Assembly (NCBI GenBank): GCA_003342815.1 | Contig: PTEX01000486.1 | Coordinates: 85,348-149,347 of the forward strand | Direction of reading: 5' to 3' | Origin: Eudromia elegans | Lineage: Eukaryota; Chordata; Aves; Tinamiformes; Tinamidae | Length of the DNA: 64,000 bases | In this document: piece by piece, positions 1-12,345 of the stretch | Position numbering within the stretch: position 1 is the stretch's first letter | Layout: each line of letters begins with the position of its first letter | Position numbers and translations under genes: made by a program | The notes under the pieces: generated by a model | What the model was told of the DNA's origin: nothing | The model's database searches: none | Seen by the model: only the letters and a program-made list of their open reading frames with translations

Positions 1-3000
1 TTCTAATGCACGTTAATGAGACCTCACAAGAATGCTATAAATACAGTATCATGTGTACATGACTCACGCAGCTTATTAATTTGACATCACCTACACCATG
101 ATTTGAACAGGAGTGATAGAGCAGCAGGCAGGTAAATTCCTCCATACAGAACTTAGCCAAAACAGCAAAACCTGTTTCTTCAGGGGTAAATCTTCATCAA
201 GAGTTGATACTAATTTAAAGAGATTCAGGCAGAGAGACCTTTTCTGCCTATCACAACTCTCCTATTGCATGGCTATCACACAAAGGAAAAACAATACAAT
301 TCCCTTGCCAAAACATGCACTGTCCATCTAGTAAGAAAACTACCTCTAAAACAATGTATAATACCTTGCTAAATTTTCCTTACTAGATCCATAGTCTCTA
401 GCAGCGTGTAAGGAAGAGGCAGAACTTTACTGGGGGATCCTAAAAGTACAGTTGCTCTGGGGGACTGGATCTTAATTATGAAGCCATATATAATCTCTTC
501 ATCTTACATATATCTTTAACTGGAAGAAATTTTTACTCGGTTTAATTAACTACTAGCACTGGGTTCCTGAAAGGCCCTTAGTGTTCACTATACTCTTTGT
601 TAAAAGGTTCTAGAGGCCGAGTAATCATCAAGACAGACTAAGTGTTTGCTTACGTGGCATTTTTTACAGGAAATCTAAGCCAGGCAGATGCTATGTAGAC
701 AAGATAGATAAAATGCTGAGGTTATGTATGTTGATGCGAGCCCAAGTATATTAGCACATGCTAGCATAACTTCCTAGTAGGTTAGAGCACTAGTAGATGA
801 GTTCATGTCTGCCTACAAAATATCATAAGCAAAAGAAACACTAAAAACAGCCGAAGAGCCCAGAAAAGGCAAATAAGAAGGATCTAGAATCACTGAATGC
901 CTTTTGCTCAGTCTCAGTGGAAGCAAAAATGCTAGATCAGGCCCTCCCTTTTGTATTCATCTTTTTCTTGCTCCAATTCCCAAATGACTGACATGGCGCA
1001 ACATGGTCAAAACAGGGAGGGCAGCTTGAGCAGACAGCACTGAAAGAAGGTTGAAGGAAAGGAGAAACTGGGGGTAACAGCCTCAGAAAGGTGGTATGAA
1101 AGGGGCTGGGTACGCGAGTCAGGGAATTTCTTGGCAGGTGACAATGCAGCAAAGAGCCCTCTCAGGAGCCAGGCAACTCCGACCATAATAGACTTGCAGT
1201 TAAGGAGCAAGAGGAGCTACTTTATTTTGGGAGCTTGCTGAAGATTGTCATTTATAGGAAAACTGATTCCTGAACCTGAAAGAACTGCCTGAACGAGCTT
1301 TTGATGTGACTGTTCCTCCCTTAGCTAATGATATGAGACTAAAAATATCACACACCGTATCACATTTTGGCAGCTCAGTGCAGCTCATACTGATTAAAGC
1401 TTTTTAACCTGAGAAATCAGTGTTTAATAAAGATGGGCAAGAATGTCACTTTTTCCAGTACAAGCCTGAATCCCATACTTCTCTCTAACTGAGAGTAGCA
1501 CCTCTTTTGATATGAGATACTTAAATCCTGATCCTAAACAATTTCAAACTTCTGGATGTACTAAGCCAAGAGTAGATTCTGTGGCTAAAATCTCTCAAGT
1601 CTAAATGACCCATAACCCATTTCTCTTCCTGTAATTTGCTAGGATTCCTATCAAGTTAAGTCTGTAAGTTTTGACTTACATAGAAAAATATCTATTCTCT
1701 CCTTCTAACAATCCAAAAAATACACCAAAGTTGAAACCAAATGGAGTAGTGCCTCAGTGTATGCAAACCTCTGCTGTACTTCAAATCAAAGACTGAATTA
1801 AACACTTGGCCTTTTAAAATGCTTCTGTTGTAGCTGTACTGTAAAAGCTCTGCATGGAAGTATTCTGTTTCTTTTGCAATACAATAATATTCTGACAACC
1901 CTAAACATTACAGATGATGCAGAGCAGAACTTCTGGCAAAAACATCAGGAAATGCAAGTGCTTCTGTTTACACCTTGCAGCAAAACAGTGCAGCCCTCCC
2001 CCTATTAGTCATGCACTTGCTAAGAAAGGTTACTCAACAGAAAGCCAAGAAGCAAGGCCAGGGCAGAGCGTTTGCTATCACCCGAGACTTCCTGCTATGC
2101 ACGGGAAGTCAGTCGGTCACCGACTGTCAGGAGATGGCCACAGTGATAGGCTAAAAGGGTTCCTGGAAGGATTTATCTCTATCTGCAGCAGGGTACAATT
2201 GGGAAAATGCAGCCTTCTTGGGATACACTTTATGGAAGTAAAAGTGAAATGGCCCCTATTCTCAGGAGTTACTGACTTCCTGGGAGAAAGAAATTACTTT
2301 AGGACCCTATTGTATTTCAGAGGAGGAAAGTAAAAGACAGTTCTGAGTTGAGGAGCTTGGGAAAGGAGGCTGGAGAAATCTCATGTGATGAGAATTTACT
2401 CCTTTGGCCTTGCCAAGCACCAGTTAGTATGAAGCTGGACAGTGGTTTTCTGAATGAGTCTGCTACAGTTTCTGAAGTGAATGCTCACCTTTTCACGACT
2501 GGAGGCTTCAAATTCCATCCTTGTCATCTGCAAGGGAGTTGTATTATTTATATATATTTTAAATTAGCTGGTGACCTAAGCTATATCTATTACGGTCCAA
2601 GTGCAGTCTGAACATCATTCATTATACAAATGAGGTTTGAACTGAACATAACTATTTACTCAGAAGACATCCCTTTAGTAAGTTGGCATTCCTTCACTAG
2701 CCAAAATATAATTGTCCGTGCAATTCCTTCAGCAAGTTAATTGCATCCGGTCCTGCTCCTCGATGGAAAACTATGTCAGTCTTACATAATCATTTTGCCT
2801 CAGTCTCAGTTAATATTCATCCATTCGTGTTAATGCATATACAAAGGCTGAATTCTAACTGGGCTCAACTCATAGCAAGGTGAGTAACAAAAACTACAAT
2901 GATGTAGTTTTTACAGCTGAAATACAAGCTCTGATCCAGCGTATGGCCCACTACCACGGCAGGTGAAGGCATGAGAGGATGCACTTCTGTAACTGGAAGA

Positions 3001-4909
3001 ACAGTTTCTGTTTTGCCCTTAACTGATCAAATTCATTCCGCTTTTACTGGGGATGGACTTTCATTCCCAACAGAGTTCGCTGCAGGTGTGTTTCTCTGTA
3101 CTGTCAAGTTGCATTGCACAAAGGGATTCAATCCCGACAGGCAGCACTATCTGCCACCGCCACTTCTGAGGCTGAGGCACAGACCTTGACGGAACTTCTT
3201 GACGGGTGCACTCTAGATTGTCCTCAGATCAGAGACAAGCTACTGCATCAGGCACGCTGCTTACTGTCGCCTCCAAATTATCCTATATGGGACAGCACAA
3301 AACAACATGTACCACAAAAGAAAACAAAAAACATAAAACAGAGTGTATAATGTGACCTAGCAAATCTGTCAAGACCATCATACCCAAACGGATACAAAGA
3401 GTATTCAAATGACTGGTTCAAAAATCAACGCCAGTCCAGAACACCCCAAAAGCTATCAGAAGAGGATACTTACAGGTAAATATGTAAGTTCTGACCTCAA
3501 AACACTGAAAACTGATGACCTAGGTCAGGTTCTACTAACCATTCATGCTTGCATTTAACCTTTCTGAGGTTTTATTTTCCTATCTGATTGTTAAACTTTT
3601 CAATGTTACTTTCTTTTTTTTTTTTTTTTTTTTAAAAAAAGACAATGTGACTCTGGATCTCATAACTTTCATTAAACTAAATAAGGAGCTTTACCATCCA
3701 GGTTTTTATTGATTTAGATTGTTATTAAGTACTCATGGAGGAAAACGATTTCTAATACTTGCAGTGAAATCTATATTCAGAAGGGAACCTAAATCTTAAG
3801 AGTACAGACCCAACTCAGCCAGCCCCTATATGATCATGAGAGCATTCATAAAATGTACACAGTATAAAGTGACTTGAATGCCCGTGTATTACACAGATTC
3901 AAGCTATAAGTGAAATGAATCTGATCGCAGGGCCTAGAGCATTGTATCCTCTGGGCAAAGACTAAACAGGGAGATCTAAACAAAGCGATTGTATCAAGAT
4001 TAGCATAAATCATTTCTTCCAGGTCTCCTCATACTCCTCAGAGGATTAAAGAGCACTTCACCACCAATTTCACTTTCTCTTGGATAGATACAGTGTTTCT
4101 GAAACCATTACAGAGGGCAGGTTGCAGTGAACAGAGTTCAGTATTCCTGTTTTTCATCAGAGAAGAGAAATGCAGCAATGTAAACTGAATTTACTTGATA
4201 GGAAAGTCAAGCACTCAGTGCCAAATAAAGTGACGCAGTCAAGGGTCTGTAGTGCCACCACTTATTTAGAGATCAACATTAACTGACTCCTCAAAATCCT
4301 GTTCCACTCTCATAGGGAGCCAACAAATTACAATGGAAAGTATCAAAGGTGTAAAGTTAACAAGAAGAAATCAATAAATCTCTAAAAGTTAAACAGACCA
4401 TCTAGCTGTTTAGTAGTCCTTCAGCAGGAGAAGGGAGGGATATGGGTTTCCATTTTACATGTGTTTCCATTACATACAACTGAAGGACATTTTCCCTTAC
4501 CAACTCAACTTCCTCTCAAGACACTAGGTCAATAAACAGCAAAAAGGTTTACAATATGAAAACAGAACTGGAGTTTTATGCTCCAAAGATAGGAAATTTG
4601 GAAGGAATTTTTCCTAAATGATTATAAAAACCTGTTACTTCAAACTGTGCTCCATGTGTCTGTACTGCATACATGACTTCAGCAGGCTAAGTTCATCTTG
4701 GTGGGAATGTCTGACCACGTATGCAAACCAGGCAGAAACTTCCATTCAGTTTTGGCACACGTAGCTTTGTAGATCTCAGAGGGAACATCAAGACACCAGT
4801 AAGTGTCGAGGTTGATCCTCAAATGCCCTGTTGCTTTCCTAGGAGATAACTTAAAGAATAGACCTGCTATCTGTATAAGTTAAACTCGGAAATTGAGTTA
4901 TCTTATTTA
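1..4909. other. Non-coding stretch, no gene seen
   Basis: AT-rich DNA with stops in all frames. The longest open frame, about 139 codons at 1914-2333 (+), has no recognisable domain and no convincing splice or promoter context. The only clear simple repeat is the T/A tract near 3.6 kb. Confidence 0.7.
3614..3640. repeat. Homopolymer tract (T)20 followed by (A)7
   Basis: An uninterrupted run of T switches directly to A. There is no recognisable retroposon body next to it, so it is treated as low-complexity sequence. Confidence 0.85.
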
Positions 4910-6044
4910 GAATTTGCTAGGGAAAATCATGCTTAACCGTGCTGATACTGAAGGAACAATCATTCTACAATGGAATGACTGCAGGATAGATGTCGAGAGA
5001 GGAGTGGATATTGCCTTCGGCAAGGCTTTTGACACTGTCTCCCACAACATCCTCTTGGCAAGCTCAGGGGACTGTGCTCAATAGCACAGTCTCGTTGGAG
5101 GCCTGTAGCTAACTGTGTGCTCTAGGGGTCAATAACTGGGTCCAGACTGGTCAATTTATTCATCAATAACCTAGATTGAAGTGAGTATACCCCTCAGCAA
5201 GTTTGGTGATGATGCAGAACTGCGAGGAATGCTTGATACCCCAGAGGGCTTGCTGCCATTCAGAGTGACTTCAAAGAACTGGAGCAATGGGCAGAAAGGC
5301 GCTCAGGAAGTTCCACAGAGGGAATTGCAAAGACCTTGATCCAGAGAGGAATAACCCCATATACCAGAACAGGCTGGGGGCTGACCTGCTGGAAAGCAGG
5401 CCTGCAGAAAAGGGCCTAGGAGTCCTGCTGGACAACAAATGGACCATGAGCCAGCCATGTGTCCTTGTGGCCAAGGCGGCCAATGGGACGTTGGTCTGCA
5501 TTAGGAGGAAGAGCATTGCCAGCAGGGCAAGGGAGGCAACCCTTCTCCTCTCCTCAGCCCTGAGGAGGGCGCATCTGGAGCACTGTGTCCAGTTCTGGGG
5601 TCCTCAGTACAAAAGGAGTATAGAGTTACTGGAGAGAGTCCAGTGTAGGGCTACAAAGATGTTTGGGAGACTTGATCATCTCTCATGAGGAAAGGCTGAG
5701 AGAACTGGGCCTGTTCATCCTGCCGAATCGAAGACAGAAAGGGATCTCATCATTGTATATAAGTATCCGAGGGTTGGGTATAAAGAGAGAAGTCTTCTCA
5801 GTGATGGCCAGTGGTAGGATGAGAGGCAATGGGCACAAACTGAAGCATAAGAAGTTCTGCCTGAACATGAGGGACTTCTTGACTGTGAGAGTGACTAAGC
5901 AGGTTGCCCATAAAGGTTGTGGAATTTCCCTCCTTGAAGACCTTGTCCTGCGCAATGTGCTGTAGGCGACTCTGCTTGAACAAGGAGGTTAGCTAGATAA
6001 TCTCCATAGCTTCCTTCCAATCTTAACGATTTTGTGATTCTATG
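4910..6044 (+). mobile_element. CR1 LINE fragment, 5'-truncated with internal deletion
   Basis: The plus strand encodes broken CR1 ORF2. Near 5000-5060 is the reverse-transcriptase segment resembling FGKAFDTVSHNILL. Near 5195-5220 is the catalytic-box equivalent reading FGDDAEL where CR1 usually has FADDTKL. At 5287-5688 is the C-terminal region with LEHCVQFWGPQ and LLERVQCRATKM. A frameshift near 5688 moves the continuation ([10 protein letters not shown]) to another frame. The 3' tail (about 5960-6044) keeps the CR1 ending, a GGGTTGGACTAGATGA-like block and then GTGATTCTATG. Part of the palm region between about 5060 and 5110 is missing compared with other CR1 copies. It is a dead, old copy. 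The left edge is approximate. Confidence 0.93.
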
Positions 6045-6228
6045 CATCTTGTTAACAGTTTTAAAATCCATAAAATGCGGTTTTCTTCAATACATAGCTC
6101 AAGATGATGCAATAGAAAATCTTTTCCTTTTGTGTCAAGATCAATTTGTGTCAAGATTTTCCTTTTGTGTCAGAAAAAAAGACAGTTAATCTCACTTGCA
6201 ATTCAGGAAAAGAAAAGCATACATTTTC

Positions 6229-6250
6229 ATATATACATATACATATACAT
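6229..6250. repeat. Short (CATATA)n-like microsatellite
   Basis: Alternating CATATA/TACATA units are visible over about 22 bases. Confidence 0.75.
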
Positions 6251-8294
6251 AGAACAGTCACTTACAGATTTGGTCTATTCAACCATGTTTCTGCACATCT
6301 AAAATAGGCTAAGGATCAAAATTCATATTTGAATTTATGCCATCTTGAATTTAAGGTGGTTAAATAGAAACCTTCAGCTGCTATTCTGAGACACTTTTTC
6401 TACAATTATGAATCCTTATCCAGATTTCCTGTTACATCTTTTCCCCTTCTTGTCTTGAATGGATACCAGACATGGAAAAAAAGATATTCAGAAAAAAAAC
6501 ATGTTTATAATTGAAAAAAGGTTTAGTAGGAGGATTGAAGTGGATTTTTTTTTTCCTCTGAACTATTTGGCTCAGCTCTAGCTATGGGACCTTAGAAAGA
6601 AGACAATGACAGGACTGCAGTATAGTACCAGTTTCCACATAATAATATTTCAGAACATGCTGTGAAGAAGATGTCTCTATGCTTTAAAGGACATAAAGCA
6701 GGTCCAAGGAAACAGCTAATGTTTTTTGTACACTAACTCAAAATTCTATTTCATTATAGAATTTCTCTAAAGTGGTCTAATTAGCCTTTGCAGGCAATAC
6801 ATCATTTTCAGTTCTTTCTTCATAGCCCAGGAGATAGTTCCCTAAAGAGAAAGATCTGAAATCCACAGCTTTTTATTTCCTCACTAATTATATAAAACTG
6901 AGATCTGTCACCTGCGCAAGATATTCAAAGGAACAGGCACATGGAAAAACTGGTATTTTTACAGTTTGAATTAAAGCAATACACATCTCAGTGAAACTTA
7001 TCTAGACAAGGTGTTAGATTAGAGTCACAAAGCGTCTATTTGAAGTCCACTGAAAATGGAAGGCCACCTTCTTGTCAACTTTATCTTACAAATTTCAGGC
7101 AATATAGGCAAAAATTCACTAGCTTTCCATAGTCCCTCTGCAAGGTGAGTGATCTTGGGGAAAAAAAAAAATAGGAGACACAGCATTAAAATATGTGGTT
7201 TTTTGTGATATTTTCTTTGATTCAAACAGAAAACTCATTGTATGAAAAAAAGGAAAATCTGAAAAGCTACCAACTGTTGAACTTAATTTGTCATAAAAAT
7301 ATACATGGTAAATTTAAAAATAAACACAAAAACGATTTGAAAACACCTGTTAAAAGTACACCTCAACTCCAAGAGGCACAAAAAATACAGACAAGCCCTT
7401 TTTCTAATATTTTGATTTTTTTTTTTTTAGTACACACATATTCTTCCCTTTAAATCCTACAACAAATGCCAAACAGAGCAGATTTTGTGCAAAAGCTCCG
7501 CAATGGAATGAATAATGAAAATAGCGTGGGCCAAATTATTTAGCGCCATCTGCTCAGCCTGTATCGCTCCAACCGGGCAAAGAGCAAAGGGAGTTGCAGG
7601 ATGCTCCTGGCCAAGACAGAGCTGCTTCTGCCCTGGCTGCAGCTGCCAGCGTGCCTGGATGGAGCAGGACCCAGGGGCACGGCAATGCGGCTCTCCCTCC
7701 AGTGCCGGAGCTGGGAGGGTAAGGATTCGGACACCATGAGTGGAAAACACACACTGGAGCTACCCTAGCCCTGCAGTTAGTGTTGCCCTGTGCTAGCAGA
7801 AAGGAAGCCTTTCCATGACTCCTTATCTTGCCTATTATCTCATCCTGCTGCTGCGCCTACAATGGAAGTGACAGATTGCAGAGAGGGCTTTTAGAAATAT
7901 TGTAGATGCTTATCTGCTGTAAATCACAGCTTCATTGCTTTCACTGGAATACGCTGAGCTGTGTCGGCCAAGGGTCTGACTTGGCATGCTGCACTTCAGG
8001 GTTGTGGTGTTGTCACTGGCTCTGCAGAGTAGCTACTGATTTTCAATCCGTAATTTAAATTAATGAGGAGTGAATGTTATTACTTTGGTCACTTCCCATA
8101 CAGGAAAGCTGTTTCCCATACAAGAAAACAAAATGAATAAAATGACGATGCTCAGGTTTTTTTGTATTTACAACTCCCCAAAGGTTTCACAAAGGAAGAA
8201 AACAGCATTATCTTGTTTCACAAATTAAGGTTCAAAAATGGAGATGTGACCAGCACACCTAGTGACAGATCCAGGAGGAGAAGTCATATAAAAG

Positions 8295-8325
<31 letters not shown>
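8295..8325. repeat. A run followed by (TA)n microsatellite
   Basis: About 17 A residues pass directly into alternating TA. A run followed by a short AT repeat can be the decayed tail of a retroposon, but no body is recognisable upstream. Confidence 0.85.
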
Positions 8326-9324
8326 CAAAGACTGAGCACAGATCAGAAACCTACAGAAAAAAAAAAAAGAAAGAAGGTACAGAAGACTCAGGATTTGGAG
8401 GCCCTAAAAGCTTACATCCAAATAAAAGCAGAGTAGTCAGACTGTCTGATGACAGAGGAAAGACATTTCTATACTTCGCATGCTCAATGGGAGTAGGAGT
8501 GACTTTTACTGTGGGCTGTAGCATCAATCTTGGTTCCACGGAGACCAAAAAAGCCAGCCTTCCTTTGGAGAGTGTCCAGGAAAAAAAAATTACATATGAA
8601 ATTAGCTCTATTACACTATTTTAGACAGTAAGCAATGGGCAACAGCCAAGAGCCAGCCGCGCAATGCCAGCATGCACATTCATTCCCCGCACGGATTGAG
8701 AGTTGTGACGAAAAAGCCCCTAACGTAACTGTTACAAGGAGTTAAAATAGGTGAGCCAAATTCAAATCCGTCACAACTTCAGAGGATATTTACCTCAGCT
8801 CTGACCTTGATCCCCTGTTTTAAACTTGAAGTGTGTTGCCAACCTCTCTGCTCCACACAGTGAGATGAAACGTGTCAAAGAGACCTGGGGTCCAGGAGTC
8901 TTGGGTGGCTGCAGCTCCCCAGGCTTGCTGGCTACGGCTCCTCCAAAAATCCCATCCCAAGACAAGTAAAGACCCGCTCAGAATCTCCCAGGTATTCCCA
9001 GTAAACTCATTTTGTAATCACAGACTGTTTCCTTGAACTCTCTATAGAGCGGAGTCAGCTTTCTGAATGCTAGGACTATGTAAACTCTTTTCCTGAACTG
9101 AAAGGAAGCCACCTGGATTTAAACCACTGTATGTAGCTGCCACTGAAAAGTACTTAGTGTTATCTAAATGTGACAGGTAGTCCCTGCATATTTAGCCCCT
9201 TCCAGCAACGAATGACCATCTGTGTATCTATGGCCATGAGAGGATTCTGGATGGAACTTTCACCATTGAACTGTCCAGTTTTAAACACAACCTTCATGAC
9301 TAAGACTGGGGGGCTTATACTACG

Positions 9325-9358
9325 TTAAAAAAAAAAAGGGGAAAAAAAAAAAAGAAAA
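9325..9358. repeat. A-rich low-complexity tract
   Basis: Two A runs separated by GGGG, ending in AAAGAAAAG. Confidence 0.8.
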
Positions 9359-9525
9359 GTGTTGCTATAATGCTCAAAATGAGAATGAGAGAAACTCTAT
9401 TAATCTGGCAAGGAAAAATATTTGAGATGCCGCTTATCAGTTTTTCTCACAGTCCCTAGAGAAGAAAGGTTTACAATATTGTTTTAGATAACACCATAAT
9501 CCTTATTCTGGAGGCTTAATTCCTG

Positions 9526-9590
9526 CTCAAGGTCATACAGAGAGTTTCATTTATGAAGTTCAAATCAAAGCCAGGAAGGGAATCTAGATA
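9526..9590 (+). repeat. Possible MIR/CORE-SINE-like remnant
   Basis: The sequence contains CTCAAGGTCATACAGAGAG followed at a fitting distance by AAAGCCAGGAAGGG. This resembles the CAAGGTCACACAG...CAGAGCCAGGA part of amniote MIR-type SINEs. The match is short and degraded, so the call is tentative. Confidence 0.3.
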
Positions 9591-10130
9591 TATGCACTTT
9601 AATCTAGTAGCTTGTCTAAACCACAGAATCACAGAATGGCTGAGGTTGGAAGGGACCTCTAGAGATCATCTAGTCCAACCCCCCTGCTCCAGCAAGGAAG
9701 CCCAGAGCACAGGGCGGCATCCAGGCGGGTTTGGAGGATCACCAAAGGAGACTCCACAGCCTCTCTGGGCAGCCTGTTCTAGGGCTCTGTCACCCTCACA
9801 GGAAAGAAGTTCTTCCTCACCTGGAGATGGAACTGCCTGTGTTTCAACCTGTACCCTTTACCTCTTGTTCTACTGTCAGCCCCTCCTCCCCACATTCACC
9901 TCTCGGGTGCTTATATATATATTGATTAGATCCCCTCTCAGTCTTCTCTTCTCCAGGCTGAATAGGTCCAGCTTGTTTCATCTTTCCTCACCTTTTCCTT
10001 TCCTCCTCAGAATCCCCTCCCTCGACCTGCTGGAGACGCTCCTCCTGATGCAGATCAGGATCCCCTAGGTCTTCTTGGCCACATGCTGACTCATGTTTAA
10101 CTTGCTGTCAACCAGAACTCCCAAGTCCCT

Positions 10131-11009
10131 CTACGCGGAGCTGCCTTCCAGCAGGTCGGCACCTAATCTGTTCTGGTGCCTGGGGTTACTCCTCACCAAG
10201 TGCAGGACCCTGTACTTGCTCTTGTTGAACCTCACAAGGTCAAGGTTCCTCTCTGCCCAACTCTCCAACCTGTTGAGGTTCCTCTGAATGGCAGCACAGC
10301 CGTCCGGAGTGTCAGCCACTCCACCCAGTTTGGTGTCATCAGTGAACTTGCTCAAGGTGCACTCTGTCCCCTTGTCCAAGTCCAAGATGAACAAGCTGAA
10401 CAGCACTGGGCCCAGCACTTACCCCTGAGGGACACCACTGGCCACAGGGCTGCAACTAGACTCGACCCCATTTATCACCACCCTCTGAGCTCTGACATCC
10501 AGCCAGTTCTTAATCCACCTCACTGTTCGTTTGTCCAATCCACACTTCTGGAGCTTTCCTACAAGGATGCTACGGGAGACTGTGTTGAAAGCCTTCCTGA
10601 AGTCAAGGTAGACAACATCCACGGCTTTCCCATCATCCAGCCATCCAGTCACCCCATCGTAGGCAGCTATCAGGTTCATTGAACACAATTTCCCCTTAGT
10701 GAATCCATGCTGACCAGTCCTGATCACCTTCTTTTCCTTAATATGCCTAGAGAGGGTCTCCAGGACGAGCTGCTCCACCACCTTTTCAGGAACAGACGTG
10801 ACCTGTACGGACCTGTAGTTTTCTGGTTCCTCTCTCTTGCCGTTTTTGAAGACTGCAGTGATGTTAGCTCTCCTCCAGTCTTCTGGCACCTCCCCTGCTC
10901 TCCACAACCTCTCAAAGATGATGGAGAGTGGCTCAGCAATAACTCCTGCCGGTTCCCTCAGCACCCTTGGGTGTATCCCATCCAGATCCATAGATCTACG
11001 GGTGTCCAA
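10131..11009 (-). pseudogene. CR1 ORF2 reverse transcriptase domain, broken
   Basis: This is the RNA-templated DNA polymerase part of the CR1 ORF2 protein, which drives target-primed insertion of the LINE. Reading leftward on the minus strand: DGIHPRVLRE, then ITAVFKNGKREEPENYR, QHGFTKGKLCSMNLIA, VVYLDFRKAFNTVSR, and the conserved VPQG motif. Directly after VPQG there is a TAA stop (10419-10421) where related copies read a serine, and the same frame then resumes with [10 protein letters not shown]. The catalytic box reads FTDD rather than the usual FADD. The first catalytic aspartate region (YLDFRKAF) is still recognisable. It is inactive because of the stop and because the element is truncated. 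Confidence 0.92.
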
Positions 11010-11373
11010 TTTACCTAAATAATCCCTAACCCGATCCTCCTCAACCAGCAGAAAGTCTTCCTCTCTCTTGGCTATCTCTTATATCCAGCCTCTGTAGTTC
11101 ACGAGGACTGGCCTTAGCAGTGAATACGGAAGCAAAGAAGGCATTCAGCAACTCTGCTTTCTCCGCATCCTCCGTCACCAAGACACCCTCCCCATTCAGC
11201 AGCGGACTAACGTTTTCCCTAGTCTTCCTCTTGCTGCTGACGTATTTGTAGAAACCCTTCCTGTTATTCCTGACATCTCTCGCTAACTCTAATTCCAGAT
11301 GAGCTTTGGTTTTCCTCGTTGCATCCCTCTACTCTCTTACAACATTCCTACATTCTTGACATTTGGCTGGCCC

Positions 11374-11409
11374 TTCTTCCACATTATGTGGAATTCTTCC
11401 ACATTATGT
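11374..11409. repeat. 20-bp tandem duplication inside the CR1 linker
   Basis: TTCTTCCACATTATGT occurs twice with a 20-bp period (11374-11393 and 11394-11409). It disrupts the reading frame of the LINE linker region and is probably a local slippage event after insertion. Confidence 0.85.
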
Positions 11410-12345
11410 TCTTTTTCTCATTAAGTTTACCCAACAACTCCTTGCCCACCTACGTAGGTATCCTGATCGCTCCTCCACACTCAACTTCTTCCTTGTAGGA
11501 ATGCACCAGTCCTGGGCATGTAGAAAGTCCTGCTTGAATACTAGACAACTCTCCTGGATGCCTTCTCCTTCTAGGACCCTGGTCCAGGGGATTTCTCCAA
11601 GGAGCTCCCTGAGGAGGTCAAAGTTGGCTCTCTTGAAGTCCAGGGCTGCAATCCCACTTCTTGCCCAGCTCTCTCCATGCAGGATCATGAATTCCAACAT
11701 CTCATGGTCACTACATCCAAGACTGCCCCTGATCCTCACGTTTCCCACTAGACCATCTCTGTTGGTTAGGATCAGGTCTAGCAGCGCCCCTGCCCTTGTC
11801 GGCTCTTCAACCACCTGCATCAGGAAGTTATCCGCAACGCTCTGCAGGAACCTCCTGGACTGTCTGCTCCCAGCTGTGTGATCGGCCCAGCAGACATCAG
11901 GGTGGTTAAAGTCTCCCACAAGGACCAGGGCCTGCGATCGCGAGGCTTCTTGCAGCTGCCTGTAGAAGGCCTCGTCCACCTCCTCATCCTGGTCGGGAGG
12001 CCTGTAATAAACTCCCACAACCGTGTCGCCCCTGTTGCCCTGCCCATTGATCCTCACCTCTCGACTTGTGCTCCATCCTCCCCTGTGCCGAGCTCCATAC
12101 ACTCCGGTTGCTCTCTCACATAAAGAGCAACTCCGCTGCCTCGCCTTCCTGGCCTGTCCCTCCTGAAAAGCCTAATGTCTTCCGTGGCCACCTTCCAGTC
12201 ATGAGAGCTGTCCCACCATGTCTCAGTAATGGCAATGAGATCATGACCCTGCAGTCGCACACACATCTCCAATTCCCCTTGTTTATTCCCCATGCTGCGT
12301 GCATTTACATAGAGGCAATTCAGTTGGACTCCCCAGGTGCCTCCC
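11404..12345 (-). pseudogene. CR1 ORF2 apurinic-type endonuclease domain, frameshifted
   Basis: This is the target-nicking endonuclease at the N-terminus of LINE ORF2. Seen motifs, in order: CLYVNARSMGNKQGELE near the N-terminus, IAITETWWD (the usual catalytic Glu region), GVYYRPP, LVLVGDFNHPDVCW (Asp and Asn of the active site), and SLGCSDHEMLEF, which carries the Ser-Asp-His triad typical of the family. A frameshift at about 12054-12100 splits the domain: the first ~100 residues and the following ~230 residues lie in different frames. The motifs are otherwise well preserved, which suggests a moderately young copy. Confidence 0.92.

Larger units (their letters stand above)
6045..9618. other. 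Non-coding stretch between two CR1 copies
   Basis: No gene recognised. It contains a short CATATA-type microsatellite, A/T tracts and, at about 7.49-8.06 kb, a less AT-rich segment that may be regulatory. Several overlapping open frames on both strands at 7457-7754 reflect local base composition and none resembles a known protein. Confidence 0.65.
9619..12345 (-). mobile_element. CR1 LINE, largest copy, minus strand, 5'-truncated
   Basis: About 2.7 kb of CR1 lies in reverse orientation. Its 3' tail is at the left (ACAGAATCACAGAATGG, the complement of the CR1 terminal ATTCTGTG repeats). Moving right come the ORF2 C-terminus, the reverse transcriptase (10131-11009), a linker (about 11010-11404) and the AP-type endonuclease (11404 to about 12345). 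It ends just upstream of the segment CLYVNARSMGNKQ, close to the usual start of CR1 ORF2, so the 5' UTR and ORF1 are missing. Full-length avian CR1 is about 4.5 kb. The copy has frameshifts, an in-frame stop in the RT core, and an internal deletion near 9.97-10.03 kb that removes the block homologous to [11 protein letters not shown]. It cannot be active. The right edge is approximate. Confidence 0.96.

Noticed and set aside
1914-2333. 139-codon open frame on the plus strand
   Set aside because: No recognisable domain, no CpG or promoter context and no convincing splice signals. Composition-driven open frames of this size are expected in 64 kb.
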